From Melastoma dodecandrum (taxonomy: Eukaryota; Streptophyta; Magnoliopsida; Myrtales; Melastomataceae), in assembly GCA_029817715.1 (NCBI GenBank), contig JARUPY010000538.1, forward strand, positions 496,001-560,000: a stretch of DNA of 64,000 nt. The letters are read 5' to 3'. The notes beneath the pieces were generated by a model. That model made no database searches. It had not been told where the DNA came from and saw only the letters and a list, made by a program, of their open reading frames with translations. Shown here one piece after another: positions 33,865 through 48,459 of this stretch. The translations under genes and the position numbers were made by a program. Each line of letters starts with the position of its first letter. Position 1 is the stretch's first letter.

Positions 33865-35311
33865 GGTGAACAGTAGATGGCAGCTGTGGAGACAGGGGAA
33901 GGGACGTTTAGGCCGATTCCGTGTCCATTTTAATTTTGTTAGGGTCGGTCGGCCACCCAGAAACTTAATAATAATAAAAAGAATATTGTTATATTGTATA
34001 CAGCTCCGAGGGGTGGTGATGATGATCATCACTTTTTGGTCACAGCGGGAGTGCCTTGGAGTTGGGTTTGGAAACCGGGGGCCGAATCCCAAACCGCTTA
34101 CACGTGACCCCCCACCCCCCCCTCTACCGTCCTTTCCTGTCTCTCGCCTATTCTTTTTTTTTTATTTCTTTCTTAAATTCTTTAATTTTTATTCTTCCTG
34201 TTTTGAAAAGCTATAACTAGGTGTAAATGAAAATAATCTCACCTGTTCGTCAAAACTTTGATTCTTAACAAACGTGATTAAATCCGAACCTGAAAATTAA
34301 TAGTTAAGATAGTTCGCGACCCTAAAACGAATTACTTTTAAAATAATTATTCTTAAAAAAAATCGAATTATAAATTTAAAATAATTATTTCCTAAACTTA
34401 ATCTCGAACTGAAACTAAAGACTACCCGTGCCCGAGCCCAAAACAATAATTTGACATATTATGAAAGCCGAGCTCGAGCACGTAAAACCTTAGTGGAGTT
34501 CAAGTCTGAACCCAATAAATAATATAGGTCTCGGGTCATTTACCCACTAGTTATAACATCTCCTTTATCATTTATCCCATTTGATTTGGTCAACTTAATA
34601 GCATTAAATATGATAGATTATTTACTTGATCATATTTAGACTACGAAGAAGCGACCGAACGATTAAAGAGCATTTTTATTAAATTAATATTTAGATAAAC
34701 TTTGCTTCGTCCCCTCAAGCTATAAATTAAAGAAAGCCATAACATTTTGAAAGCAAATTATAAATTATATTATTTATTATTTTTGTTTCGCCATAATTGG
34801 AACATATTTCGTCCATTAACGACTATTCAATGCATATTAAAAACTGTCATTTTAATTTTCTAAAAATTGTTTAATTTCATTGATTTAAGAGGTGAACTTA
34901 ATTCTTAAGAATATTTGTTGTCATTTTATATGATATATTCTTTACTTGTCCACTTAAAAGAAGTACATATTCATGAAGTTACATTTTCTTTTACTATTAG
35001 TTAAAAAATAAAATCATGAGTTCGCTCGTATTTCCGATACTCCGTGCAAGCTGAGGTAATATCGTACGCTAATTATAAGCAACAACCAGCTCCTCCGAGA
35101 AATTTTTTATCTTGCAATCCAAACACAACATACGCATAACAGTGGATCTACCGATCGCAGCCTCAGATCGGCCTCATCGTCTCCTGAACACTAAAGACAT
35201 GGATAAATAATCAGGAGAGGCCAAGATTTCTGATCTACATCTCCGAAAATCATTGAACACTTAGAAATAGCATAATGCTACAAGGCTGCCGGGACAGGCT
35301 TCTTCCTGAAG
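33865..35311. other. Intergenic, no gene seen
   Basis: Contains the MEE59-like upstream region and the AT-rich 3' flank of the decarboxylase gene. No domain-bearing ORF; the minus-strand ORF extending to 34092 is an upstream in-frame extension of MEE59 exon 1. Confidence 0.5.
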
Positions 35312-38338
<3,027 letters not shown>

Positions 38339-38929
38339 TAGGACAGGATGTCCGAGCGATGAGGTTTGGTCTTAAATCGACGGTCCGATCAAATGCCACA
38401 TATATTTTGTCGTAGAGATGTTGGATATTTTTTCCCATTTTCCAATCGGTTACATATGCTTGGGTCATCAATTTTCTTCATAGGAATTTTATTTAAGGAT
38501 ATTAAACAGGTTCTGATTAATCGATAACGACGAAAAGATACGATCGGATGACCCCGTGTTCTAACCCGGTTTCTAAAAGTAGATCACATGAAATCATCGT
38601 AAAGGCTAATAAGGAGACTTGCCCAAACTTGGAGATAACATAAGCAGAAGCCGTCTCGAATTTAATGAAATGGTAGGTTGATAGTTTATTAAGAAGGATA
38701 GAAAAGATGGATAATACAATGCCGGGCCACACAGGGCCCACTAGCTCAGCCCTAGGCCCAAGAAAACCACCCTCGACTATTTTAGCCCAAAGCCCAAGAA
38801 GGCCCAGGTAGCCACGGCCTGATCCAAAATGCAGGTCTCTGTCACATCCATTCTAGACAGGCTGCACAAATTATGTCAGCTAGTGTCAATGTTTTATCAT
38901 AATTAGTAATAAGATGTCAAAAGGTTGGC

Positions 38930-39480
38930 GGGCCCCTCGTATTCCTCTCGAGCCAGAGATAATCGATGGTGTCAGCGACAACAAGGATAATCCTCTTCGT
39001 CCACGCGGCCTTATGGGCTTCTCCGTCCACGGATTCAATAACTCTCATTCGGCCAACGTAATTGTTCCATAAGCCTGCACCACGAGTCTTCTTGACGAAG
39101 CAAAATCTTCCCCAGCTGCAACAATTAAGATCCTCTCAAATAATAAAATTTCCCAAAGAACCTCATAATTCCAGTTAGTTGTACCCACGCTGCTGTCGCA
39201 AAAGAACAACCAAAGAAAACATGATGAATCATCTCGTCCTCTGGTCGCAGGTAGCAAACTTCAGTGATTCCCCCAATCCAATCTTGCTCCATAATTGCCA
39301 TGTGTGGAGCTTCTTTTTGGGATAAGTCAGAGTAGGAATGAGAACTTGGATGGGATCTTAGGTTGCCATATCGATTCCGCCTAGTTCTGCAATTTCCCTG
39401 TGTTCTTTAATAAACTTCAGGTTGCTTTAGCTGAAAAAACTTTCCCTCCCTCATCCAACCATATAGTTTTGTTATGTCAC
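38930..39480 (-). mobile_element. LINE retrotransposon remnant (zf-RVT C-terminal region)
   Basis: Minus-strand translation across frames gives KKKLHTWQLWSKIGLGESL, then a zf-RVT-like HHVFFGCSFATAAWVQL (about 39215-39165). Last comes AAWTKRIILVVADTIDYLWL followed by ERNTRGP (about 39010-38935), resembling the xxIYxIWxERNxR end of plant LINE ORF2. Frameshifts and stops interrupt it. No poly-A tail or target duplication was recognised. Confidence 0.6.
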
Positions 39481-39854
39481 GTTCCGACTTTTTTGTAGAC
39501 CCCGATATGTAATGTACTATCCATTCATTTCCCCTTCTGAACAAAAGTTCCCTTGTTCACATTTTCTCTAGCCCTCCCTTAGAAAGACTTCCGTCATCAA
39601 TGCATTTAGTGGTACACACGAAGCCATTCTCTTGCCGGTCAGTGAACTTTCCCTTCAATACTCCACATTTGTGGCATAAAGTGGCACAAGAGAAACAATT
39701 GTGGTGTGTATCTCAACCATACATGTCACATCTTAGCATCACTTATATTTTAATCTACAAAAGCATAGTCAAATAGCATATTACGCTTGTTACGTATTGA
39801 TATTGTTATTATTTTCTCTTCATTATTACAATTTTATTAGTTATTAATAACACC

Positions 39855-40355
39855 ACATGTGTGTTTCATGCTTGTGGAGATGCATTGATCATAGAGAGCA
39901 GTTATTCGTCAATTTGAGTGTTTCCAAGACATATCGGTTACAAGTGTTTTTTGATCGAAACTTGCTTGACATGATCATGCAGGTAAAGTTCCAAGTAGAT
40001 TGGACTTCTTTATACGAGAGAATTTGTCTATTTGGGATACTAGAAAAGATCATCTTGTAGTCATATATAGACTCGTTGCTCAGGTACTTCCTTCTTATAT
40101 TATTTAGTATAATAAGATCACATGAAAGTGGATTTTAAATAGAGTTCTTGACATATTTACAAAAATTTCTAATAATAAGAATATTTTATTTCATAGGCCA
40201 ATACTCTAAACAATATATGTATTGCTATACGAAGACAGAATTTGTGCCTTCTCAGTTTATTACACATGCTTTTGTAGATACATTAGCAGCTTTTGAGCAT
40301 AATCATTCGAAGTATGCTAGCATTCATTGTGATTATCATGGCACACCATAACAAG
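39855..40355 (+). pseudogene. Plant mobile domain (PMD)-like remnant
   Basis: Two frames together give VDWTSLY, FIRENLSIWDTRKDHLVVI (about 39990-40065), reminiscent of the DWTSxxxxYIxxWDxR segment of plant-mobile-domain proteins. About 130 bp on is QYSKQYMYCYTKTEFVPSQF (40207-40260), resembling the EYMxWYRxxTRxF segment. Frame changes and stops are present. PMD genes are often transposon-carried. The similarity is short, so this call is tentative. Confidence 0.35.
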
Positions 40356-40359
40356 ATGA

Positions 40360-41423
40360 TGTCCAGAAGGATGATATGAATTTTGAGATGATCATCACCT
40401 TAGAGGAAAGCACTAAACCCTCATAGTACATGTGGTCGCAGTTTGATACGTAGTTTAACTCGCAAGACTATACTTACATGTTGTTGATCCAGCTGAGTAG
40501 AGTATGCCTCTAGCACTGCAGAAGAGGAAACTACGAAATGATGGCAGACCGACGCAGATAGAATCGACAAACTTTCACCTCAATCTTCGCAAGTTAATGT
40601 CAAAGAGAGTTTATTCGTATTAGTTATATTATTTTCTTTTATCGAGAGACATCGAAATACTTTATAAGAAGCTATTTTCTTATATGGATTACACTTCATT
40701 TTTTCGGATATAATATTTACTCTCTTTTCAGTGTCATAGTTTGAAAAGACGAGATATTGACCGGTTATTTTACCACATTCACTCAACCTAACAAAATTCG
40801 GCCCATGACATTTCTGTATCAAAACTCTCCAGGACAAATGAAGACGCTAACCCGGACCCTCCTCGTTACGACTCCCTGACGCTTTCTTTGTTGTCCGGGA
40901 TCATCTCTACATGGAACAAAATACGTGGCTGTTCGACTGAGGGGGGTCAGTGAAAACTCTTGTTCAGTCAGTTACTAAGGGAAGTGCTCCAGGATCGAGG
41001 TAAATGAGCGAAGAAACATAAGCTACAGCTCCTGGATCAGTTGCTCTCTCTTTTCCAGTAAACATATCACCTCGCAAACTCTGGCTGGCTGCTCACCTTT
41101 CTACATTACCAATCAATCACCAGGCTCTTTCCGGCATACATAGGAGCTTACCTCAATGTCTCCGAACCCGGCAAAAGGCAAAAAATGAAATATCCGACCA
41201 GCCTACAATTTGGTAGTCGGGGTTTGTAATAGAATTAATAGGGCATCAGACACGTGTCACCTTCCCAGTCTAGGACAATCGGGATGATGGAAAACACGGC
41301 GCTGGTTCACCCGAGCGCTACGTGGTTGTTGGTAGGAGTGCGGAGGCAGTGGTGGTGGTTTTCTGGCGGTGGTCGGGGAGTTTCGGGCTGCTGAAGAGTG
41401 TTTTTAGGGTTTACACCTCAACC
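40360..41423. other. Intergenic, no gene seen
   Basis: No domain-bearing ORF was found. TTTAGGGTTT near 41404 is telo-box-like and could be a promoter relic of the adjacent pseudogene. Confidence 0.4.
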
Positions 41424-42298
41424 TCTGTTCCTCAGCTTTCTCCCCCAAGGAGGCGGCCCTGCTTTGGACCCTGAAGTCTATCCTCATCCCACAGGTATGA
41501 TGACGATGGATATGTCATATCTTTCGACAAAACAGTTTCTTGTATTTTAGGCTGGAGATGTTGCATTGAGCCAATGTTACTGTCTCTGTGTTAGGGAATA
41601 TTGCAAGGTGTATTGTTTGCGTATCGATTGGCAAAGTCGAGCTGATTAATATATGTCCGCCTTTGGGTTTTCATCAGGCGAAATTTACATATGCAATATC
41701 TTCGCGAGAGAAGGCGTCCCGGATGAGAGAATCTGTGGCTGTTGCCATGACGAACTGAGATATCAACTCAATAACAAGGTTGTTGTCTAACAATGTCAAA
41801 TTAACAGACACTAAACAATTGATTACAATATATAGAAGATGAGTAGTGTCTAAGTGCAGAGAACTTAATCAGGGAAGCAACTATGAAGGGATGTGTCGAT
41901 TGAGGAACCAAGGCACTTGGGAACCTGAGACGGAATTGAAGAGTAGCATTTAATGTTTACTTTCACCGGATGGTCTGATCAAGTGCTGCCTAATCCAGAA
42001 TGCATTCGTATGCTGAAGAGAGTCACCAATGCCGTGTCGACCGATCTAACCGAGGGGGAGGCGTAAGTAAAGGCTGATCAAGCATGTTTCCTGCCTTGCA
42101 CAGATGACGGCATCCCTGTAATGGCAACTACCAGGCATCCCCTGTTGTTTGGTGGCAACAGGACATAGTTGCCGGGGTTTACTTAACGGACCCGTGACCA
42201 CGGCAATGGCCGAACACGTCCTAGATGGAAGGTCTCAGATGGTCAATCTGGATGCATTCAGCCCCACCAGGTTCGTCTTAACCCCTAAAAGGAGGTAA
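41424..42298 (+). pseudogene. TDA3-like FAD-dependent oxidoreductase, 3' half, broken
   Basis: Exon-like block 1 ends at 41494 with FLPQGGGPALDPEVYPHPT|G and a GT donor. Block 2 starts at 41678 after CAG and reads GEIYICNIFAREGVPDERIC. A later block (about 41985-42110) reads CIRMLKRVTNAVSTDLTEGE, a stop, then VKADQACFLPCTDDGIPVM. After a frameshift, LPGIPCCLVATGHS and LLNGPVTTAMAEHVLDGRSQ lead to VNLDAFSPTRFVLTPKRR and a stop at 42296. These match, in order, the C-terminal part of plant TDA3/C1F5.03c-type DAO-fold oxidoreductases as recalled (DPEVYPRPTGEVYxCG, ACFLPCTDDGVPVIG, ATGHSCWGILNGPATGAAMAE). The stop, frameshift and missing FAD-binding N-terminus mark a pseudogene. Retained splice sites show it is not a processed copy. 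Confidence 0.75.
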
Positions 42299-45200
42299 AA
42301 CAGTTGGACCAACCTACCAGGGAGTCATATCCATTATTAATACCTTGGTTCTTCTGTCCTTTGGCGTCTGCAATTGAATGCGGCGTGTCGCTATCATATC
42401 GCCGTTCTACGTCATTATAAAGAGTCGAACACCATCAGTTCACTAGCTGTTGAAGCTCGGGACCCCTCGTAGGCGATTCACGAGCATGGTCCTGGAGAGG
42501 GCATTTCCATTAAAAGGAAATGGTTAATTTTCTTTTTTCTTTTTCCAGTGAATATTCAGGCATTCTGTTTCGATTTGAGCTTCTTGCTCTTGACATTGCT
42601 GAGCACTGATTTTTAACTAATTTGCTTGTAGTTGTTGAAAGGTTGGGAGACAAATCTCCATCATTTCTTGTGATTTGACTTCAAAAGCTTTCTGACAATT
42701 AAATAAATACCCAAGTTTAATTAAAGTAATGGGATATTAAAATTTTGCCCATTCGGCTATTCCCCCAATAGGAAAAAGTAATTGGATCAACTTAGAAGGT
42801 AAGTCAGTCCAATGATCGAGACTGTGATAATCCCAATGCCCACACAAAAAGTCTACCATGTAAGCTGATTTTCCACTTGTTTTGATTAATTAAATAATAT
42901 TGAGTTTTCCATTTACGAACAAGATAATCGACCGATGCTTTTTAAACCATTCGTTAAAATTGAAGGAAGCTCTGCCGCCCGAGTTGTATAAACATAATTG
43001 AGGATGTCGTGTCGTGGTCATTGTTTCAATTCTGATTTTATTACGATGTACCCGAAGGGGGTATAATTGAATGCCTTTGATTTTCGGGAAATATTCAGAT
43101 CCCGGTTGGTCATAAATCATTGAATGGCCCATGATAATGAATCCGAGACTCGGGTCTAGCATTTTAGATCAGATCAATAATGAAGCATCTGTTAACTAAT
43201 ACACACCCTTTTATTTAGAAAAAAAAGATGGTATACAATTCCATTTTCTTTAAATGAACGCCTGAAAGCACAACTGTTGACTTGATACATACATATATAT
43301 ATATATTTAAATGAATATAAATTGAGAAAAGAAATCTAAAGATACAACCATTGAAAATACCCTTAACAGATAGATACCGTAGGAAAGAAAAAAAAAAAGA
43401 AGCTACTAAAAATATTTGCGAATTTCATGTGAACTCGAAAAGTAACAACTTATACTCTTTGTTAGCTCAAGACTCTTCATCTTTCTAGATAATTCATATC
43501 CTCAAATTTTTTATTTACCGAGTCTCTTCTTATCCCTATAAATAGAGTATTTTGAAATTAGTTTAGAACAATGTTGTTTAATTGGAATTAATAAATAATT
43601 CTCCCACTTTCGTTGTACTTTCTCGTTTTCCTTTTTCTTTCTTCCTGTTTTTTTTTTTGTTTTACGACACGGAAGCCACATTATCTAATTGGAATGCGAG
43701 AGAGGAGGGAGAATTCCACTCCCGAGGTGGCTTCGGAATCCGGTTATTTTCTCCTTCCCCACCACGTTGATGTTATCCAACAAAAGACTCATTCACCAAA
43801 GCGGATTGTTCTAAGTGAGAAAAAGGAGCTTAAGGATATATCGTACGTCGTTATTCATGTTAAAAGTCCATTATATGATGTTTTATGTGAATCGATTCAG
43901 AATTAGTTGAAACGAAACCCCTAGTATAGATAGAAAAAAAAAAAACTCCAAAAACGAGACATAATTAAATTTAAAAAATAATAGCCTCGTTCTGGGGATA
44001 TTAGAGTTTTACCCCCATGTCCATGTGAGATGCAAAATGCCCTCCGCCTCTCCCCCCTTTCGTTAAAAAGTCAGTGGTAATTACTGTTTATGTTCACACC
44101 GGCCCCCTCCCCAACCCAACAGCTTTCCCTCGCGTGACCGGTTGTGTCCTCGGGTAAAATGTGAGCTTCTACCGTTTTCATGTTCTTACGTTTTCTCCCA
44201 CCATCCTTTCTTTTAATTTCAGGAAGGCACTGTGAGAGAACAATTGATGGAGCATAGCATCCAACTCGTGCATTTACTATTCTTCTGCCAGAGACTTTGC
44301 TTTCAGAAGGTGCAAGTGCCATGCACCCCCCATTCTTTAGTCTATATTCCTTTACCCGATCCCGCCCCCCATTTTATCCAAAAGTAAGAAAAAAAAAAAG
44401 GGAACAAAAAGATGGATAAAAGGAAAGAAAGCATTTTATCTAATTGGAATCGATCCCCAAGATGGGGTGTTTCGGAATCAGGTTCTTCTCCACTTCTTCT
44501 TACCAAGTTGATAAAAAAAAAAAAGAGAGAGGAAGCGATTCCCAATGCAGAATGGCAACCAAGAAAACAGTCTTGGCGAAGTCAGACGGTCAGATCATTT
44601 GCGTGTGAGACCAATTATTACTTATTACAGCTGCTGCAGAAGAAGGTGGGTTGCTGTCCGTCCTTCCGTCATAATAAATTCTACAAGGCCTCTTCAATAC
44701 GACGCCGCATCCAAACAAATATTACAAAACAAGAAATCCCCCCCGGGTGGTCATTGCGTTTCCACTTTCCATACACACCAAAAGAGAATGGGGGAGACTG
44801 ATGTTGCTTTATTAAAGTGCCCAATGAAGTAAGGATATGAGTAGAGAAAGTTAGATGTCAACAAATAATTCGTTTTCCTAATGGGGGTCAACAAGTATGA
44901 ATTGGTTGTTGTTGTTGTTGTTCTGTTCTGTCCTTTTTTCCTTGTATCTGGCCTTTGTATGTGGGAGTCAGTCACCGACTAAATGATTCCACCACACACA
45001 TTTCGTCATGGACCTCGTGCCCCATGCAAATTATGAATACACGGGAGGGCCCCCCTCCTCTTCTTCTCCTCCTTTCATTGTTTCTTTTTCTTTTCTGTTT
45101 TGGGGGGGTATGCTGGCCTGTACCAAAACATGTGTTTGTTAAGTTCCTTCGATATCATATCCTCCCCACGATACCCCCCGAAAGAGCTTATCCGAATATC

Positions 45201-45859
45201 AATATTTTGACGAACAATTGCACATTTTCTTTTAGTAGGTTTTCCATGAATGTGAAATGAAATATTCTAAGCACGCCGAATTATCAATTTTTTTTATTTT
45301 TGTTTGAAAAAATTTTCTCTTATGATATAATATTACGACATTATTCTCACTATATTATTCGTCGATTTTGAGCACTACCAGATTTTGACGTGGAGGTTAT
45401 CTAGCGTTTAACTCCCTTTACCGATAATATCTTTTATATGATATGATAAATATGATAAAAGTATTAAAGTTTACTATGAATTTAATAATTTAAACGCTCC
45501 TGTTACCCTTTATATAAAATCAAAATCCAACAGGATACCTGAGTTCTTTTTCATGATTATAAAGTATGCTCTTTGAACCTAAAAAATAATTTAAGGAAAA
45601 AAAGAAGGTAAACCCTCGTACTAGGATTTGCTAGAGATTCTCGGGAAGTGATATTAGGCTGTTGAAAAGGACCTACGAAGATTCGAGACGAATCACGAGA
45701 AGAAGCTGTGGCTATGTTGGGCTGTTACCCTAACCTCCAATGTTACTGGATGGGGGCGGGCGTAAGAGACTGGCCATGATGCCGTAAGAAGTATAGGGCT
45801 AGCGCGAGGCCGATAGGGGATTGCCGCTTGCGGCGAAGTTGAGGAAAAGGGAGAAACTA
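42299..45859. other. Long intergenic stretch with low-complexity DNA, no gene seen
   Basis: AT-rich DNA with a TA microsatellite (about 43290-43305) and two related blocks (about 43676-43775 and 44430-44515). The 83-codon minus-strand ORF at 44071-44322 and others were examined without finding a domain. Confidence 0.45.
43676..44515 (+). repeat. Two diverged copies of a dispersed repeat
   Basis: Blocks at about 43676-43775 and 44430-44515 share TATCTAATTGGAAT, CCC.AGGTGG..TTCGGAATC.GGTT, TTCTCC and ACCA.GTTGAT in the same order, about 750 bp apart. They are probably two insertions of one MITE-like family. Confidence 0.45.
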
Positions 45860-46275
45860 AGTGTGGGGTGGAGCCGAGTTGAGAATATCTACCTGTCATA
45901 AGTTGGTCCTCGAGGTCTGCTCCGCGATCAGGACGGTGTTGATGCCAAAATTTTTACAGCGGCCCGATTAAGACTCCTTCAAGGCAGTAAAGGACGAGTT
46001 CAAGCCGATATCCGGTATACTAAATGTGGTTGGGTTCATGTATACCACGCACGTACTAATAATCGCCCTAAAGATTAACGTGGCTGAGCACTTCAACAAG
46101 AGGCACACCGAGGAGAACCAGAAGACATCATATTCGATTATCCTCTAGGGCATCGCAGACACGAAGGGTGTGTCCATGGATGTATGCATTAGGTGGCCCG
46201 GGTCAACGTCTGACGACGCCGTCCTCGAGAAGTCCGCCCTTTTCCGGAAGCCGAGCAATGGACTAAAAGATAAAT
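45860..46275 (+). pseudogene. ALP1/HARBI1-like (Harbinger-derived nuclease) fragment
   Basis: One plus-strand frame reads ISTCHKLVLEVCSAIRTVLM, then FKAVKDEFKPISGILNVVGF, NVAEHFNKRHTEENQKTSYS, a stop (TAG), GIADTKGVSMDVCIRWPGST and DDAVLEKSALFRKPSNG. This is the DDE-nuclease core of plant ALP1-like/HARBI1-like genes. Two in-frame stops and loss of both ends show it is non-functional. Preservation of one frame over about 370 bp suggests fairly recent decay. Whether it comes from a host ALP1-like gene or a Harbinger transposon cannot be decided here. Confidence 0.75.
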
Positions 46276-47669
46276 ATATTATGGGGAATTTCGGGTACCT
46301 ACAAATCTGACATGAACCGCATCTTATAGTGATTTTTTTGGCATTTTTATTTCGGCTAAATTATTAAATTTGTTTGATACTTATTTTCGATTTACCATAT
46401 TATTTAAAAAATATCCTTCATAAATGCCACGTAAGATCCACGTTATCGTCACGTTTGACTCCATTTGTGATAAGAAATCAGGGAGTATAAAATGGACAAC
46501 GTCATAATATTAGGTTATAATATTAAATTATAAGAGGATATTTTTAAAATGATAGAATAAATTGAAAAAAAATATATATAATTTAATGATAAATTTGATA
46601 ATTTGTGTTTATATAAAAAAAACCATGTATCGATGGTCAATTAATTGCCATGTTAGATACGAAAGCTCCCGACATAACGTAAGTAGTTTTTTTTTCCTTT
46701 CCAAAGAGGTTAAACTAAAGAAATAGGTAAAAGTTTTACATACTTAAATGCATTTATTCTTTAACTAAATAATATTATTTTGATTAATAGAAAAACTCAC
46801 CAATAAAAATCCATAAAGAAATACACGAATCAGCTTCAGTGGCAATTAATTAATTCGGGTTCAGTTAAGGGGGATCTCGATTATGGGAGGAAGGCTATTA
46901 TAGTTAAGACATTTAGTGAAATCTAAGATGGGACAGGACACGAGCTTGTGAGCCTGACTGAAGTTTTCTTTTTTTCTAACAAAACAGTACTAAACCAATC
47001 TATAATCACCATGATGGGGACCCAGGAAAAGTTAATATGGGAACCCAAATAATTTATATATATAAAAAAGGGCAGAATCGTACAGAAAGGCATGAGGACA
47101 GAGTAAAAGGCAAAAATGTTACCTCCCCTGACATGAAGGGGATGATGATGAATGAGTATGAGACTGCTGTTTTTGCCTTTTTGGAAAAAGTTTCGATCCG
47201 TGAGTGGTAGCCACCCTAAAAAAAAAGTACCAACTTTTTCCTTACCCAAAAAAGTTTCCCTCTCTTTATTTTTATATTAAAAAAGATCATTAAATTTGAT
47301 CAAGCAAATTGATTATGACAAAAGGCAAAAAAGCCATCAACGGATTGTCATACGCTCCAGCAGCGGTCGGTTAGTTTAGTCATGATATGCTTCTTATTCT
47401 CTTCTCTTTCCCACAAGAGAGAAGGTGGGGGGTGGAAAAAGGGCAAAGGAAGGAGGAGAGGAGCTGCTGCTTGCTTTGGAGCCTCTCTCTCTCTCTCTCT
47501 CCTCTCTGGAAATCCCCATCAATCATTAATGTAATTTAAAGGACACAGGTTTTCATTTATGGGCATATTTTGACTTGGGAAAATGTCGCCTGTCGCTGAT
47601 TTATTCAGGAAAATGTGAATAGCAAACAAATTTTCATAAACTTACAACCACATGTTATATTGTCATCTA

Positions 47670-47740
47670 TTGTTATTACAAAAAATGGGAAGGCACAAGG
47701 CATTGGGGGTGTGGTTCGAGTCCCCCCCCTAGTCTTTTAA
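47670..47740 (+). mobile_element. Possible truncated tRNA-derived SINE (B box)
   Basis: GGTTCGAGTCC at 47713-47723 is an exact match to the pol III B-box consensus, preceded by AAGGCACAAGGCATTGGGGG, a segment typical of SINE heads. No intact tRNA fold or convincing A box was found, so it is more likely a SINE relic than a tRNA gene. Confidence 0.35.
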
Positions 47741-48441
47741 AGCGAGGAATGAATGAATGGGGTTAGGAGGATGCGTCGATTGAAGATCAGAATCTCTTGT
47801 GCATTTAATGACTCAATAGATAAGACGGACCCCCCTTCTTTGAATTCAACTCCTTTCTGATGAGGTAGCTTTTATTTTCGACTTCTCCATCGATTTGAGT
47901 TCCCTCCCTCTGTCCACCCAAGAGATTGTAGTCAGTCATTTCCCCCATTTGCACCGATCCATCCTTTCTCTGGATCATGTATCGATAAGAAAGTAAAATA
48001 ATAATATTGATTTTTTTTTAATAAATCCCTAAAAATGGTGTTGAGCCGACCAAAATGCACCAGGTATTTGATTCCAATCTCACTCCCTAATTGACAACAA
48101 AAGAAGCCAAGTGATATCACTTTCCAGCTATTCAAACAGGGTGGTAGTGATTTGGGAAGAATTTTAAGACACAGAAGAGGACATTAAATAAGTTCAATTG
48201 ATTTCCTGTTAAAAAGGCATTCCCCTCCCTCCCTGTCATAACATATAAACAAACCACACCCTTTTCTTAACTCTAAACCCCACCACCCCAACTCCATCTC
48301 CACAACAGTAAAATGTCGTACGACTTTCTTTTAATTACTCAACTCTTCTGTCTACCTCTACCCTACATACATCTCCAGACGCGGTTACACTTTAAAAAGT
48401 CATGTCCACTATTTCAAAAAAATAATAATAATAATTAACCG

Positions 48442-48459
48442 CCCCCCCCCCCCCCCCCC
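48442..48459. repeat. C18 homopolymer
   Basis: Run of 18 C in intergenic DNA, next to an AATAAT run. Length may be assembly-approximate. Confidence 0.8.

Noticed and set aside
44071..44322. 83-codon minus-strand ORF (MALAPSESKVSGRR...)
   Set aside because: No known domain and low-complexity surroundings; not supported as a gene.
47670..47740. tRNA gene
   Set aside because: A perfect B box is present but no A box, anticodon arm or acceptor stem could be folded; called a possible SINE relic instead.
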